The translations under genes were made by a program, and so were the position numbers. The notes beneath the pieces were generated by a model. The model was not told the origin of the DNA and ran no database searches. It saw nothing but the letters and a program-made list of their open reading frames with translations. This document shows positions 1-7,839 of a stretch of DNA of 63,850 bases, in pieces. Position 1 is the first letter of the stretch; the number at the start of each line of letters is the position of its first letter. The stretch comes from Olavius sp. associated proteobacterium Delta 1 (GTDB lineage Bacteria; Desulfobacterota; Desulfobacteria; Desulfobacterales; JAFDCJ01), in contig CACVKW010000501.1 in assembly GCA_902749685.1 (NCBI GenBank), forward strand, positions 1 through 63,850, read 5' to 3'.

Positions 1-25
1 CATCAAGTATCAAGCATCCAGCATC
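1..25. repeat. Heptamer repeat fragment (CAGYATC family)
   Basis: The window opens with AAGTATC, AAGCATC and CAGCATC in tandem, three 7-bp units. The same family recurs at 23908-23943, 34028-34166 and, inverted, at 46790-46809. It sits upstream of wecB and is non-coding. The array may continue to the left of the window. Confidence 0.7.
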
Positions 26-261
26 TGCCCGGAAAAAGCAACGATCTCAGACATAACGGCCAGGCTAGATGACAAGAATTTATGCAATGTTAGGGTTAAG
101 GTATCCTGGCTTTTTAAAATGATAGTCCGCAGGCGGATTAGCTCATTTTGGTCATTTTAAACTTTTGTTCACTTATTACTTTAGATTAAAGCAATTTAGT
201 CAACATCGACAACTAATTGTCGATGTGGCGGTGCCAAGCGCCTTAACAGAGGAATGTGACC

Positions 262-1392
262 ATGTTGATTCATCTTATTGCTGCAGCCAGACCGAATTTT
301 ATGAAAATTGCGCCACTCTACCATGCCCTTAAAAAAGAACCATGGGCCCAACCCGTTATTGTGCACACCGGCCAGCACTATGACCTGAACATGTCCGATG
401 TTTTCTTTCAGGACCTGGGACTGCCGGAGCCGGAAATACACCTGGGCGTGGGCAGCGGCAGCCACGCCGAACAAGCCGGCCAGGTAATGATGGCCTATGA
501 AAATATTTTGCTCGAGAGCCGTCCGGGTCTGGTCATCGTCGTCGGAGATGTCAACTCTACGATGGCCTGTACAATTGCGGCAGTGAAGATACCCGAAGAC
601 AGAGCGCAGAAGTCCAAAAATAATAAGACAGGTAGGCCGATTGTTGCCCATCTGGAGGCCGGATTAAGGTCTTATGACCGCACCATGCCGGAAGAAATCA
701 ACCGCCTGGTCACCGATACACTGGCAGATATACTCTGGACGCCTTCGCCGGATGGTGACAAAAATCTTATGCAGGAAGGAGTTGCCCGGACCAAGATCCA
801 GCGTGTCGGAAATATCATGATCGATTCACTGGAAATGCTGCGAGACACCATTGAGAAGCAAAACGTATGCAGTGAGCTAAATCTAAATGCCGGTGATTAC
901 GGTCTGGTGACACTGCACCGTCCTTCCAACGTCGATGATCCGCAAATTCTGAAAAGACTCTGCAAAGAGCTAGTGGGTATCGCAAAACAGGTACCATTGG
1001 TTTTTCCAATCCATCCCCGTACCCGCAAGAACATCGAAAATTTAGAATTAATGGTGGATTTAGAAAAAGACAAGCAATTGATCATTTCCGAACCCCTCAA
1101 CTATATTAAGTTTATGAACCTGGTTTTTAATTGCCGGTTTGCCCTCACGGATTCCGGCGGTATCCAGGAGGAGACGACCTACCTCGGCATTCCCTGCCTG
1201 ACCCTGCGGCCCAACACCGAACGTCCCATAACCATAGATCAGGGCACCAATAAGTTGTGCGATCTGGACAATCTAGCAGAAAATGTGAGGGAGGCGCTTA
1301 CACAGAAAAAATCCGACGTACCGAGAATCGAATTCTGGGACGGGCGGACGGCTGAGCGGGTGGTGAAGTCTATAAAAAGTTTGTTGAGCTGA
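262..1392 (+). CDS. wecB: UDP-N-acetylglucosamine 2-epimerase (non-hydrolysing)
   Basis: Interconverts UDP-GlcNAc and UDP-ManNAc in the cytoplasm, feeding ManNAc-type sugars to surface polysaccharide. The protein of about 376 residues has the expected family length. Visible motifs are HTGQHYD near residue 38, GDVNST near 97, HLEAGLRS near 130, PEEINR near 143, HRPSNVD near 219, DSGGIQEE near 297 and TERP near 319, which together form the GT-B-like UDP site. Before HLEAGLRS there is an extra stretch of about 12 polar residues (EDRAQKSKNNKTG) that most homologues lack. I chose ATG 262 because AGAGGA lies 8 nt upstream; a GTG at 256 is in frame but poorly spaced. It stands alone, with a toxin-antitoxin pair facing it. 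Identity is secure; the exact glycan pathway is unknown. Confidence 0.93.
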   Translation: MLIHLIAAARPNFMKIAPLYHALKKEPWAQPVIVHTGQHYDLNMSDVFFQDLGLPEPEIHLGVGSGSHAEQAGQVMMAYENILLESRPGLVIVVGDVNSTMACTIAAVKIPEDRAQKSKNNKTGRPIVAHLEAGLRSYDRTMPEEINRLVTDTLADILWTPSPDGDKNLMQEGVARTKIQRVGNIMIDSLEMLRDTIEKQNVCSELNLNAGDYGLVTLHRPSNVDDPQILKRLCKELVGIAKQVPLVFPIHPRTRKNIENLELMVDLEKDKQLIISEPLNYIKFMNLVFNCRFALTDSGGIQEETTYLGIPCLTLRPNTERPITIDQGTNKLCDLDNLAENVREALTQKKSDVPRIEFWDGRTAERVVKSIKSLLS

Positions 1393-1480
1393 TTTTGTTT
1401 AACCGCAGACCAGGCTTCGCTTAAAGCTTCGACCAGCAGGTGGTAGGTGACACAGCCATCCAGCCGTTGATAAACAAGAC

Positions 1481-1915
1481 TTAGGGAGCAATTATTTTAT
1501 TCTGACCGTCTTGCCAAACTCTTTTAAAATGATCGATGTTGAGCGTTATGAGTCTTTCTACTTTAGCTTTTTTGGCAACCTTTGCTATAAGAGCATCGTA
1601 GACTGTTCCTCCAATCACTCCCATTTCCGACAAGCTCTTAATAGTTGAACTGTAGTCTGCAGGGGTTAGCGATATAACCTTGCTAATTGACTCAATATTC
1701 TCCTTTATAAGACGCCAGGCAACTGATGATGAAATCCTCGGTTTAAGCGGCAGGGTACTTAAAACCGCATATAGTTCAGCTAACGTGTGGCTTGCCACAA
1801 TCAGTTCAAATTTTTTTTCTTTGGCCTGCTGTAACCATGGAAAAGCTCTTCCATGCATGGGGTGAGATTCAACCAAGGCTGCAATGATGACTGACGTATC
1901 AAATATAGTCTTCAT
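1481..1915 (-). CDS. vapC: PIN-domain toxin (VapC-like ribonuclease)
   Basis: About 144 residues with a PIN fold. The first acidic residue is in the N-terminal IFDTSVIIAAL, a conserved Glu follows in HTLAELYAV near residue 50, and the later acidic cluster is in YDALIAKVA and LNIDHF. PIN toxins cleave RNA, often tRNA, with bound Mg2+. The gene follows its AbrB-type antitoxin with one base between stop (1917) and ATG (1915), so the two should be translationally coupled. An in-frame TTG at 1927 overlaps the antitoxin gene and is less likely as start. The substrate cannot be read from sequence. Confidence 0.85.
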   Translation of the reverse strand: MKTIFDTSVIIAALVESHPMHGRAFPWLQQAKEKKFELIVASHTLAELYAVLSTLPLKPRISSSVAWRLIKENIESISKVISLTPADYSSTIKSLSEMGVIGGTVYDALIAKVAKKAKVERLITLNIDHFKRVWQDGQNKIIAP

Positions 1916-1916
1916 A

Positions 1917-2168
1917 TTATTTTCCAAAAAATGTCAATCGCTCTTCGCGATGTTTTGCAACCATGTTGTTTAAGTCTCCCAAAGGAACTCCCGTAAAAAC
2001 AAGGACCCCTTCCTTTAATCGCAAATTCGGTTCTCCATGAATCGGTTTTAAGATGATTTCATGCCCACTTTCTTCAATGTGAATTTGGGAGCCAGGCTCT
2101 AGATTGAAATCATCTCGAAGTTTTTTAGGTAACACGATTCTTCCAAATCGATCTATGGTAGTTTGCAT
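1917..2168 (-). CDS. vapB: AbrB/SpoVT-type antitoxin
   Basis: An 83-residue swapped-hairpin AbrB protein. The N-terminal MQTTIDRFGRIVLPKKLR followed by LEPGSQIHIEE is the classic SpoVT/AbrB beta-hairpin DNA-binding pattern, and the C-terminal part should clamp the PIN toxin. The start at 2168 is set by a strong AGGAGG just upstream; an in-frame ATG at 2228 would add 20 residues unlike the family. Such antitoxins usually repress their own operon with the toxin as co-repressor, so an operator is expected between 2169 and about 2230, but I cannot delimit it. Confidence 0.85.
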   Translation of the reverse strand: MQTTIDRFGRIVLPKKLRDDFNLEPGSQIHIEESGHEIILKPIHGEPNLRLKEGVLVFTGVPLGDLNNMVAKHREERLTFFGK

Positions 2169-2473
2169 ATTCCCTCCTGTACCAAATATCCGAGCAATTA
2201 TTTGGCAAAATAACATGCCAATTGCCATTCGTCAACCCCATTATTAGCTCAAAGCTGAATCCTTTTATGAACCTGGCATCCGATCTCAGCGAAATATAGT
2301 CATAGGCTGGAAATTATATGGACATGTGCCCGGAGGCCATATGGCAGGACACGAAAGAAATCTATAGGAGTTCGGTTGACCTGCCTGTGGAATTGGTATA
2401 TTCAAGTAGGGGATAGCGGATCTCACGCAAAGACGCGAAGGCGCTAAGAATTGGAGTTTGTTTAAGGGCTAGA
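2169..2473. other. Intergenic region between antitoxin and secreted-protein gene
   Basis: Divergent promoter region of about 300 bp. It contains the stretch CACGCAAAGACGCGAAGGCGC near 2424-2444, a degenerate repeat of a kind common in intergenic DNA. I see no riboswitch or clear promoter pair here. Confidence 0.4.
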
Positions 2474-3703
2474 GTGCCTACAATGAAAGTACCGAAACTG
2501 ATTCGACAGTTTAAATGCGGCCGGATCCTGGTCATAGTATTGTATGTCCTGGGGTACCAGCTCTCAGTAGCCGCTGATTTTTCACCCGATAGCTCCCCTT
2601 CAAGCCGCTCTCCATTGAGAATAATCGATACTATTCCGCAGCCGGATGCCGGCATTATTAATTCCGCACGGGTTCATGATGACACCTCTTTTGCCGTGCT
2701 GATCGAATCCAAGCGTGGAATCAATCTAACTGATCCTGACAGTATCCGTTTTTTGATTTCTGACGGGGAGTTTGACCTTTATGAACGGAATTTGATTTCT
2801 TCCGCCGTGCGGGTGGTTGAAGTGGCAAAAGATTCGTCACCGGCAACTTTGGTATGGGCTATATACGACCGGTCGCTGGAGCCGATGCTTCCGCCATTAT
2901 ATGCCTTGGACACAATTGTGCAGATTTTCGTGGAAGTTGAAGATTTATACCAGAATGAGATCATTGCCACTGCTGATCACTTTGAATTTAAAATAGAATC
3001 CGACAGCGAACAGGCGCATGCATTCAATCATTTACCGGAAAGTGTATCTTTTAATATTGAAAATTCAACGAAATTTCACGATTCGGGGGTAGAGATCGTC
3101 AGTGGTGTTTTGACCGGTAGCAGGATTTTATATTCCGCTAATGAGCCGCTTTTACCTGCTTTTGGACCGATTGATGAGATTGAATCGCTTGCTCTCAGCG
3201 GTGAGCAGGCCGTCGGCCCTCCGCTGAATCTTATGCCCCACACGGTATTTAACCATCCCATTAAGCTGTATATTCCCTTCCCGAAGGGAACGGATATAAC
3301 GGATCTGGATATCTATTATCACAACGGTGTCCAATGGCTAGCGGCCTGTGATGCCGGCGGGAACATCCTGCCCGGCGGTGTAGGCTGGATGGTACCCGGC
3401 TCCAGGGTGAACCACCCGGAGCAGATCCCTCCTCAAATTGAAATCGAGGTCTATCATTTTTCGGCCGCCCAGGCTGTGGTTTCCGGAACTTCGTCAACTG
3501 CCGGCAATACGCATCACAAGAAAAGCGGCAGCGGTGCGGTTGTTTATGTCAGCTGTTTCATCGATACCGCCGCATCGGGAGGCGAGGGCCGCTTTAGTTT
3601 GTTGGGATTATTGATCTTTATATCGCTGATTAAGTTGATTATTTTGATAAATTTGATTCGGTTCCGCCTTCGCTTCTCAACCTCTAACTCCATCAACTTT
3701 TAG
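2474..3703 (+). CDS. Secreted protein with C-terminal Cys-motif/transmembrane anchor, function unknown
   Basis: About 409 residues. A hydrophobic signal segment lies at residues 18-34 (ILVIVLYVLGYQLSVAA). The long middle is acidic, beta-rich and matches no enzyme I recognise. Near residue 360 is CFIDTAASGG, then a strongly hydrophobic helix (LLGLLIFISLIKLIILINLI) and a basic tail. This layout resembles the CFIATAAYGS-type C-terminal signal of many deltaproteobacterial exported proteins, and a related version (CFISVAADGS) ends the surface protein at 4637-7147. The start is uncertain: GTG 2474 has AAGGG 5 nt upstream, while ATG 2483 has no good ribosome binding site. It lies between two toxin-antitoxin pairs and is probably on the outer face of the cell. 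Confidence 0.6.
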   Translation: MPTMKVPKLIRQFKCGRILVIVLYVLGYQLSVAADFSPDSSPSSRSPLRIIDTIPQPDAGIINSARVHDDTSFAVLIESKRGINLTDPDSIRFLISDGEFDLYERNLISSAVRVVEVAKDSSPATLVWAIYDRSLEPMLPPLYALDTIVQIFVEVEDLYQNEIIATADHFEFKIESDSEQAHAFNHLPESVSFNIENSTKFHDSGVEIVSGVLTGSRILYSANEPLLPAFGPIDEIESLALSGEQAVGPPLNLMPHTVFNHPIKLYIPFPKGTDITDLDIYYHNGVQWLAACDAGGNILPGGVGWMVPGSRVNHPEQIPPQIEIEVYHFSAAQAVVSGTSSTAGNTHHKKSGSGAVVYVSCFIDTAASGGEGRFSLLGLLIFISLIKLIILINLIRFRLRFSTSNSINF

Positions 3704-3742
3704 CCCTCCTTTTACACCTTTCCACCTTCCAACCCTCTGTCC

Positions 3743-4021
3743 TTATTTAGCTATAGCGTCTTTAAACAGCTCATAAATATCCTTACGATGTCCGACATCG
3801 TGAATTTCTACCGTCTGGTCATTGCCTCTAATCTTATAGATGATCCTGAATCGTTTTGCACGCATGGACTGAAAGCCGGCAAGTTCCTTTTCAAGCCCTT
3901 TGCCGTCAAAGGGGGTCTCCTGAAGCTTCTCTATTTTTGATTTCACAACCGGCTTAATCTGAGGATGCAATTTTCTGATCTGTTTCATAGATGTTTCGGA
4001 GTAAAGAAGCTTATAAGGCAT
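3743..4021 (-). CDS. relE: RelE/ParE-family toxin
   Basis: A 92-residue basic protein with the RelE pattern: YKLLYSETSMKQIRKL at the N terminus, KIEKLQETPFDGKGLEKEL in the middle, then FRIIYKIRGNDQTVEIHDVGHRKDIYELF. The FRIIYKI strand and the H-V-G-H-R-K-D-I-Y end are typical of RelE ribosome-dependent mRNA interferases. The ATG at 4021 overlaps the antitoxin stop by one base (TGATG), so the pair is coupled; an ATG at 4033 lies inside the antitoxin gene. It ends 40 bp from the convergent secreted-protein gene. Confidence 0.88.
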   Translation of the reverse strand: MPYKLLYSETSMKQIRKLHPQIKPVVKSKIEKLQETPFDGKGLEKELAGFQSMRAKRFRIIYKIRGNDQTVEIHDVGHRKDIYELFKDAIAK

Positions 4022-4290
4022 CAGTCCTTCCAAACTTCAGCGTGAGTGTAAACCCTGCCGGATTTAAAATCCTTATGAGGAGCCTTTAACGATTGCAGGG
4101 TCTTGTTATCTCCGAGAATCTCAATAGTTTCCAACAGGGCTTCATACCGGTCGGGAGTCATTATGATGCCGACAGGTTCGCCATTTCTGGTGACAGTGAC
4201 CGTGGCATAATCTTCCTCCATGGATTTTAGAATTTCAAGGAGTTCTCTTTTGACTTTTGTGACAGGTAAGATTGTTGGTGATTCGACCAT
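4021..4290 (-). CDS. Phd/YefM-type antitoxin
   Basis: An 89-residue antitoxin. The N-terminal half (VTKVKRELLEILKSMEED, then VTVTRNGEPVGIIMTPDRYEAL) is the Phd/YefM DNA-binding fold, and the C-terminal third is the toxin-binding tail. It pairs with the RelE-type toxin immediately downstream. Its promoter would sit at about 4290-4420, back to back with the sigma-54-like promoter of the surface-protein gene. Whether RelB or YefM is the better name is undecided. Confidence 0.85.
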   Translation of the reverse strand: MVESPTILPVTKVKRELLEILKSMEEDYATVTVTRNGEPVGIIMTPDRYEALLETIEILGDNKTLQSLKAPHKDFKSGRVYTHAEVWKD

Positions 4291-4426
4291 GGCCAGTTAC
4301 AATCTTGTAATTACAGCCTCATTGCTGATGAACAAAAAGATACATTCAAAATTTCTAATAAAAATTAGCCCGGATTATATTTTTAATAATTTTAGAATGT
4401 TATGATTTTAGTTAAAAATATGGTTC

Positions 4427-4444
4427 TTGGCATCCCTTTTGCTG
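4427..4444 (+). promoter_or_regulatory. Candidate sigma-54 promoter for the surface-protein gene
   Basis: The sequence TTGGCATCCCTTTTGCTG has GG at 4429-4430 and GC at 4441-4442 with exactly 10 nt between, fitting the -24/-12 pattern (TGGCAC-N5-TTGC) with one mismatch at the C of GCAC. The transcript would start near 4454, about 25 nt before the riboswitch. Two sigma-54 activators are encoded in the window (7840-9237 and 22043-23545), but neither is shown to act here. Confidence 0.65.
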
Positions 4445-4478
4445 AATACAAATGTGCGACTTTTCGTTTCTTAGCGAA

Positions 4479-4573
4479 TTGCTTGAAAAAGGCAAACCAC
4501 TCGAAAGGGTGGGACGCAAAGCCACTGGCCTAAGTTCGCTGCAGGCGAATATGGCAGCAGGGTTGCCGGGCAA
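4479..4573 (+). ncRNA. Cyclic di-GMP-I (GEMM-I) riboswitch aptamer
   Basis: The core GGCAAACCACTCGAAAGGG, then GTGGGACGCAAAGCC, GGCCTAA and GCAGGGTTGCC follow the GEMM-I consensus in order, including the GAAA tetraloop of P2 and the GGACGCAAAGCC ligand-binding stretch. P1 closes with TTGCTTG (4479-4485) pairing to CGGGCAA (4567-4573), seven pairs including two G-U. It is in the leader of the surface-protein gene, whose start is 63 nt past the aptamer. Known GEMM-I RNAs bind c-di-GMP and control motility, biofilm or surface genes, which suits this target. Confidence 0.95.
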
Positions 4574-4578
4574 ACGCA

Positions 4579-4632
4579 GCACCTTTCAAAGCTGCTGTGC
4601 AATGCGCGGTTATAAAATAAATTGAAAGGTGC
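4579..4632 (+). promoter_or_regulatory. Riboswitch expression platform: anti-SD/SD pairing
   Basis: GCACCTTTCAA at 4579-4589 is an 11-bp perfect complement of TTGAAAGGTGC at 4622-4632, which contains the ribosome binding site (AAAGGTG) for the ATG at 4637. A competing hairpin, GCAGC (4576-4580) with GCTGC (4591-4595), would free the site, and CTGCTG (4592-4597) can also pair with CAGCAG (4555-4560) inside the aptamer. There is no U-run, so control looks translational. Sequence alone does not say whether ligand turns the gene on or off. Confidence 0.8.
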
Positions 4633-4636
4633 TTCC

Positions 4637-7147
4637 ATGAAAACTAGAACTTTACACTGTCCTCGAAGACTTCCTCAGCTATTCAGGGGATTTTACCTAC
4701 TTACCACTATCGTTTCTTGCTTGATACTGTTTCCCGTTATTGCACATTGCACCCCTGTTAGCCTGGCGTGGGATGCCAACAGCGAATCGGATCTGGCCGG
4801 TTACATCCTTTATTATGGTACTTCCAGCGGGAATTACACCAACAGTATTGATGTCGGCAATAACATCGAGTATACCACCCCGGATCTTCAGGATGGGGTA
4901 ACTTACTATTTTGCCGTCACCGCCTATAATCTTGACGATATTGAAAGTAACTATTCGCAAGAACTGCCTTACACCGTAGGTGTTCAAAATAGCAGTCCTG
5001 CAACACCGGCAGCACCAAACAGTCCTTCCAGCGGGTACATTGATACCAGTTACACTTTCGACACGAGTGCGTCAGATCCGGACGGTGATCCGCTCGAATT
5101 CAAATTTGATTGGGGTGATGGGACGGAGTCCAGCTGGGGGGCAGCTTCGCGAAGTTATGCATGGTCCTCGGCCGGAACTTTTTGTATCAAAACCCGTGCC
5201 CGGGATAGCCATGGGGCTATCTCCGGTTGGTCAAATTGTCATAATATTACTATTGCAACGCCTACCTATTCAATAACCGCTTCAGCCGGTGCGAACGGCA
5301 GCATCTCGCCTTCTGCAACCGTTGCGGCTGACCATGGATCCGATCAAACATTTACCATTACGGCCAATCAAAACTATCAGGTTTTGGCAGTATTGGTGGA
5401 CGGCAGTTCCCGGGGAGCAATCACTTCTTATACCTTTGAAAATGTGAGCCAGAACCATACAATTTCTGCCAGCTTTGTATCCATTAATCAAGCACCGATC
5501 GCCGATGCCGGTTCGGACCAGACGGTCTCTGAAGGCGCTATGGTCACACTAAATGGCCTGAATTCAACTGATCCGGGCGGCAGCATCGTATCCTATACCT
5601 GGCAGCAAACCGATGGGTTGACGGTGCAGCTTTCAAATTCCGGTTCAAATACGGCTACTTTTAGCGCGCCGTCAGTTAGCATAGCCGGGGAAACCCTGAC
5701 TTTCAGGTTGACTGTAACGGATGATGGCGGTCTGACAGATGTTGACACGTGTATCGTCGAGGTCACCCAGGATGTTGTGGTTGACAGTGACGGTGACGGT
5801 GTACCGGACGCCCAGGATGACTTCCCGTACGACGCTGACGAATACCTGGACACGGACGGTGACGGTGAAGGTAACAACGCGGATACGGATGACGATAATG
5901 ACAGCATGCCGGATGAGTGGGAACTGGCTTACGGTCTGAATCCTCTTTTAGATGATGCCGGTGGTGATCCGGACGGAGATGAGGTCAGCAATATCAATGA
6001 ATTCAATTTAGGAACCGCACCGGACTTTAACGAAGGCAATTTTAAACCGGACACGCCGGTCTTGTTGACCCCGGAAATTGGCGCAACGGTCAGCTTGACG
6101 CCGCAGTTTGAGACCGAGGACTTCGATGATCCGAATGTCAACGATGTACACAGTAAAACCCAATGGGTAATCATCCGGGCCTTTGACGATGTCTGTGTGT
6201 TCGACGTCACCTCGACAGCTTCATTATTATCGCTCACTTTGCCCAAACAAATCCTGGAAGAAAATACCGAGTATATCTGGAAGGCTAGATTTATCGATAA
6301 TCATGATACGCCTTCCGAATGGTCTGAGGAAAAGGAATTTGTTACGGGTTTAGCTGATCATGATAGGGACAAAAATGGCGTTCCGGATGTTCAAGAAGTT
6401 ACCGAAACACTTGATCTCGATGCAGACGCTACCGCTGACCTAGTCCAGTCAGACATTAAGTGTGCTAGTGTCCAAGACGGAGACGATGAAGTTCAGATTT
6501 GCATCAGTATTAAAGACGCTGAAAATGCTCAGTCTATCGTTTCTCTCGAAGTGGACGATCCCACAGATCCCAATCTGAATTCTGCGACAGAAGGCAAGCC
6601 GAATTATTTCGAATTTGGGTTACTTAATTTTAAACTATTGGTTACCAATCCCGGTGATGAGACGACAGTGACCATCTATCTCTCAAAGTCGGCGTTCAAT
6701 AAAGGCAATTGCTTCAAATATGATTCTGTTGATGGAATCTGGCTGGATTATTCCGGGTACACGGATTTCAGCCCCAACCGCAAAGAAGTATACTTGACCC
6801 TTAAAGACGGGGGGTTTGGTGATGCGGACGGTATTGAAAATGGTATCATAGTTGATCCTTTGGCTTTTGGTTCGGAAAGTGACCCAAGTGGCGGGAACTC
6901 TGATGGATCACCGATTGATAAAGTTTTGGACGGGATCATCCCGGATGATCTCAGCTGTTTTATTTCAGTCGCTGCCGACGGTTCGACCGCCAGGCAGCCA
7001 TGGAGTCTTTGGCGCGAGATCCGGGGACGTGAGTTGGCCATCATATTTGTCCTGATGATACTCGTTTCTGCTGCCAAAGTTCTATTTTCAAGAATCAAGC
7101 AAAATCGAAGACTCCTTTGCAAACGGGATGGATTCGATTTTATTTGA
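4637..7147 (+). CDS. Large multidomain surface protein (FN3, PKD, TSP3-like repeats, choice-of-anchor U type C terminus)
   Basis: About 836 residues, exported. In order: signal peptide 1-38; fibronectin-III-like domain near 38-115 (VSLAWDANSESDLAGYILYY); PKD/Ig-like domain with FDWGDGTESSW near 130-205; a beta-repeat domain near 210-285; a second PKD-type domain near 290-380; a thrombospondin-3-like calcium-binding stretch rich in DxDGDG near 385-460; another beta domain; then a region resembling the choice-of-anchor U domain (VTIYLSKSAFN ... GLxDGGFGDADGIENG) near 640-755. The end has CFISVAADGS, a transmembrane helix near 800-820 and a basic tail. ATG 4637 has AAAGGTG 5 nt upstream, the site masked by the riboswitch. 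A role in adhesion or matrix is likely from the domains and the c-di-GMP control; no ligand is evident. Confidence 0.88.
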   Translation: MKTRTLHCPRRLPQLFRGFYLLTTIVSCLILFPVIAHCTPVSLAWDANSESDLAGYILYYGTSSGNYTNSIDVGNNIEYTTPDLQDGVTYYFAVTAYNLDDIESNYSQELPYTVGVQNSSPATPAAPNSPSSGYIDTSYTFDTSASDPDGDPLEFKFDWGDGTESSWGAASRSYAWSSAGTFCIKTRARDSHGAISGWSNCHNITIATPTYSITASAGANGSISPSATVAADHGSDQTFTITANQNYQVLAVLVDGSSRGAITSYTFENVSQNHTISASFVSINQAPIADAGSDQTVSEGAMVTLNGLNSTDPGGSIVSYTWQQTDGLTVQLSNSGSNTATFSAPSVSIAGETLTFRLTVTDDGGLTDVDTCIVEVTQDVVVDSDGDGVPDAQDDFPYDADEYLDTDGDGEGNNADTDDDNDSMPDEWELAYGLNPLLDDAGGDPDGDEVSNINEFNLGTAPDFNEGNFKPDTPVLLTPEIGATVSLTPQFETEDFDDPNVNDVHSKTQWVIIRAFDDVCVFDVTSTASLLSLTLPKQILEENTEYIWKARFIDNHDTPSEWSEEKEFVTGLADHDRDKNGVPDVQEVTETLDLDADATADLVQSDIKCASVQDGDDEVQICISIKDAENAQSIVSLEVDDPTDPNLNSATEGKPNYFEFGLLNFKLLVTNPGDETTVTIYLSKSAFNKGNCFKYDSVDGIWLDYSGYTDFSPNRKEVYLTLKDGGFGDADGIENGIIVDPLAFGSESDPSGGNSDGSPIDKVLDGIIPDDLSCFISVAADGSTARQPWSLWREIRGRELAIIFVLMILVSAAKVLFSRIKQNRRLLCKRDGFDFI

Positions 7148-7839
7148 GACTTTTGTGGACAGGATGCACTGGATTTTCCGGATATCGGGAATAGAGTACT
7201 TCCCAGACCGAGGTACGCTAACTCAGTCCGCCCTGAGTTGGATAAGAAAAATTGGGCAGACTTAGCTAACTCAAGACCACTGTTGGGCGGTGAATAATAG
7301 CGCAGGTTGGCAAGGATTTATGATCTACCAACCGATCTCACCGTTCCCCCAAAAAGTGAATCCGAAGGAGCGCAAAATTCTCCTTCGGATTCTGTTTTGG
7401 GAGGTATAGTTGCTATGTGGATTGGGGCTTTTTGCCCTTGATCCCTGGGTTAACCCGCCGGTGTCATCAATTTCATTCCGTCGATTCTTTCAACCCGTTA
7501 ACTTCCGACTTAGAAATCCTATAATTGGAATACCGGCGATGTTATTTCGATAATAGACATGTGCAAAAGATATACCAGAAAGGCAATTTTAATATACATC
7601 AATAATATCAGATAGTTAAAAACAATATGGTCAAACCACGGAATTTAATATTGGAAGAAATTTTTCATAAAATTATGAAAATGAATACACAATATTAACG
7701 GCGTTACACAATATGACAATGTCTGCGTTATCAACGGACTCTGCAAGGAAACAAATTACGATCGGCACTGAACTCTGTATACGCGGAGTTGTCATACCAG
7801 GTATCTTCCACCTTGAGCCATACGCCTTGCGCCTGGTTC
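7148..7839. other. 692-bp intergenic region with hairpins, no convincing gene
   Basis: It holds a perfect hairpin AACTCAG/CTGAGTT (7220-7226 with 7233-7239), a second copy of GCTAACTCA near 7264, a possible long pairing CCGCCC (7228-7233) with GGGCGG (7285-7290), the strong hairpin at 7358-7392, and a 9-bp-arm palindrome TTTTCATAA-AA-TTATGAAAA at 7662-7681 that could be an operator. A minus-strand open frame at 7673-7858 overlaps the regulator gene end and has no protein-like features. Confidence 0.45.
7358..7398 (+). terminator. Strong hairpin, probable (bidirectional) terminator
   Basis: GAATCCGAAGGAG at 7358-7370 pairs perfectly with CTCCTTCGGATTC at 7380-7392 around a 9-nt loop, followed by TGTTTT. 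Upstream CCCAAAAA can pair with TTTTGGG, so it may work both ways. It lies 210 bp after the surface-protein gene. Confidence 0.7.
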
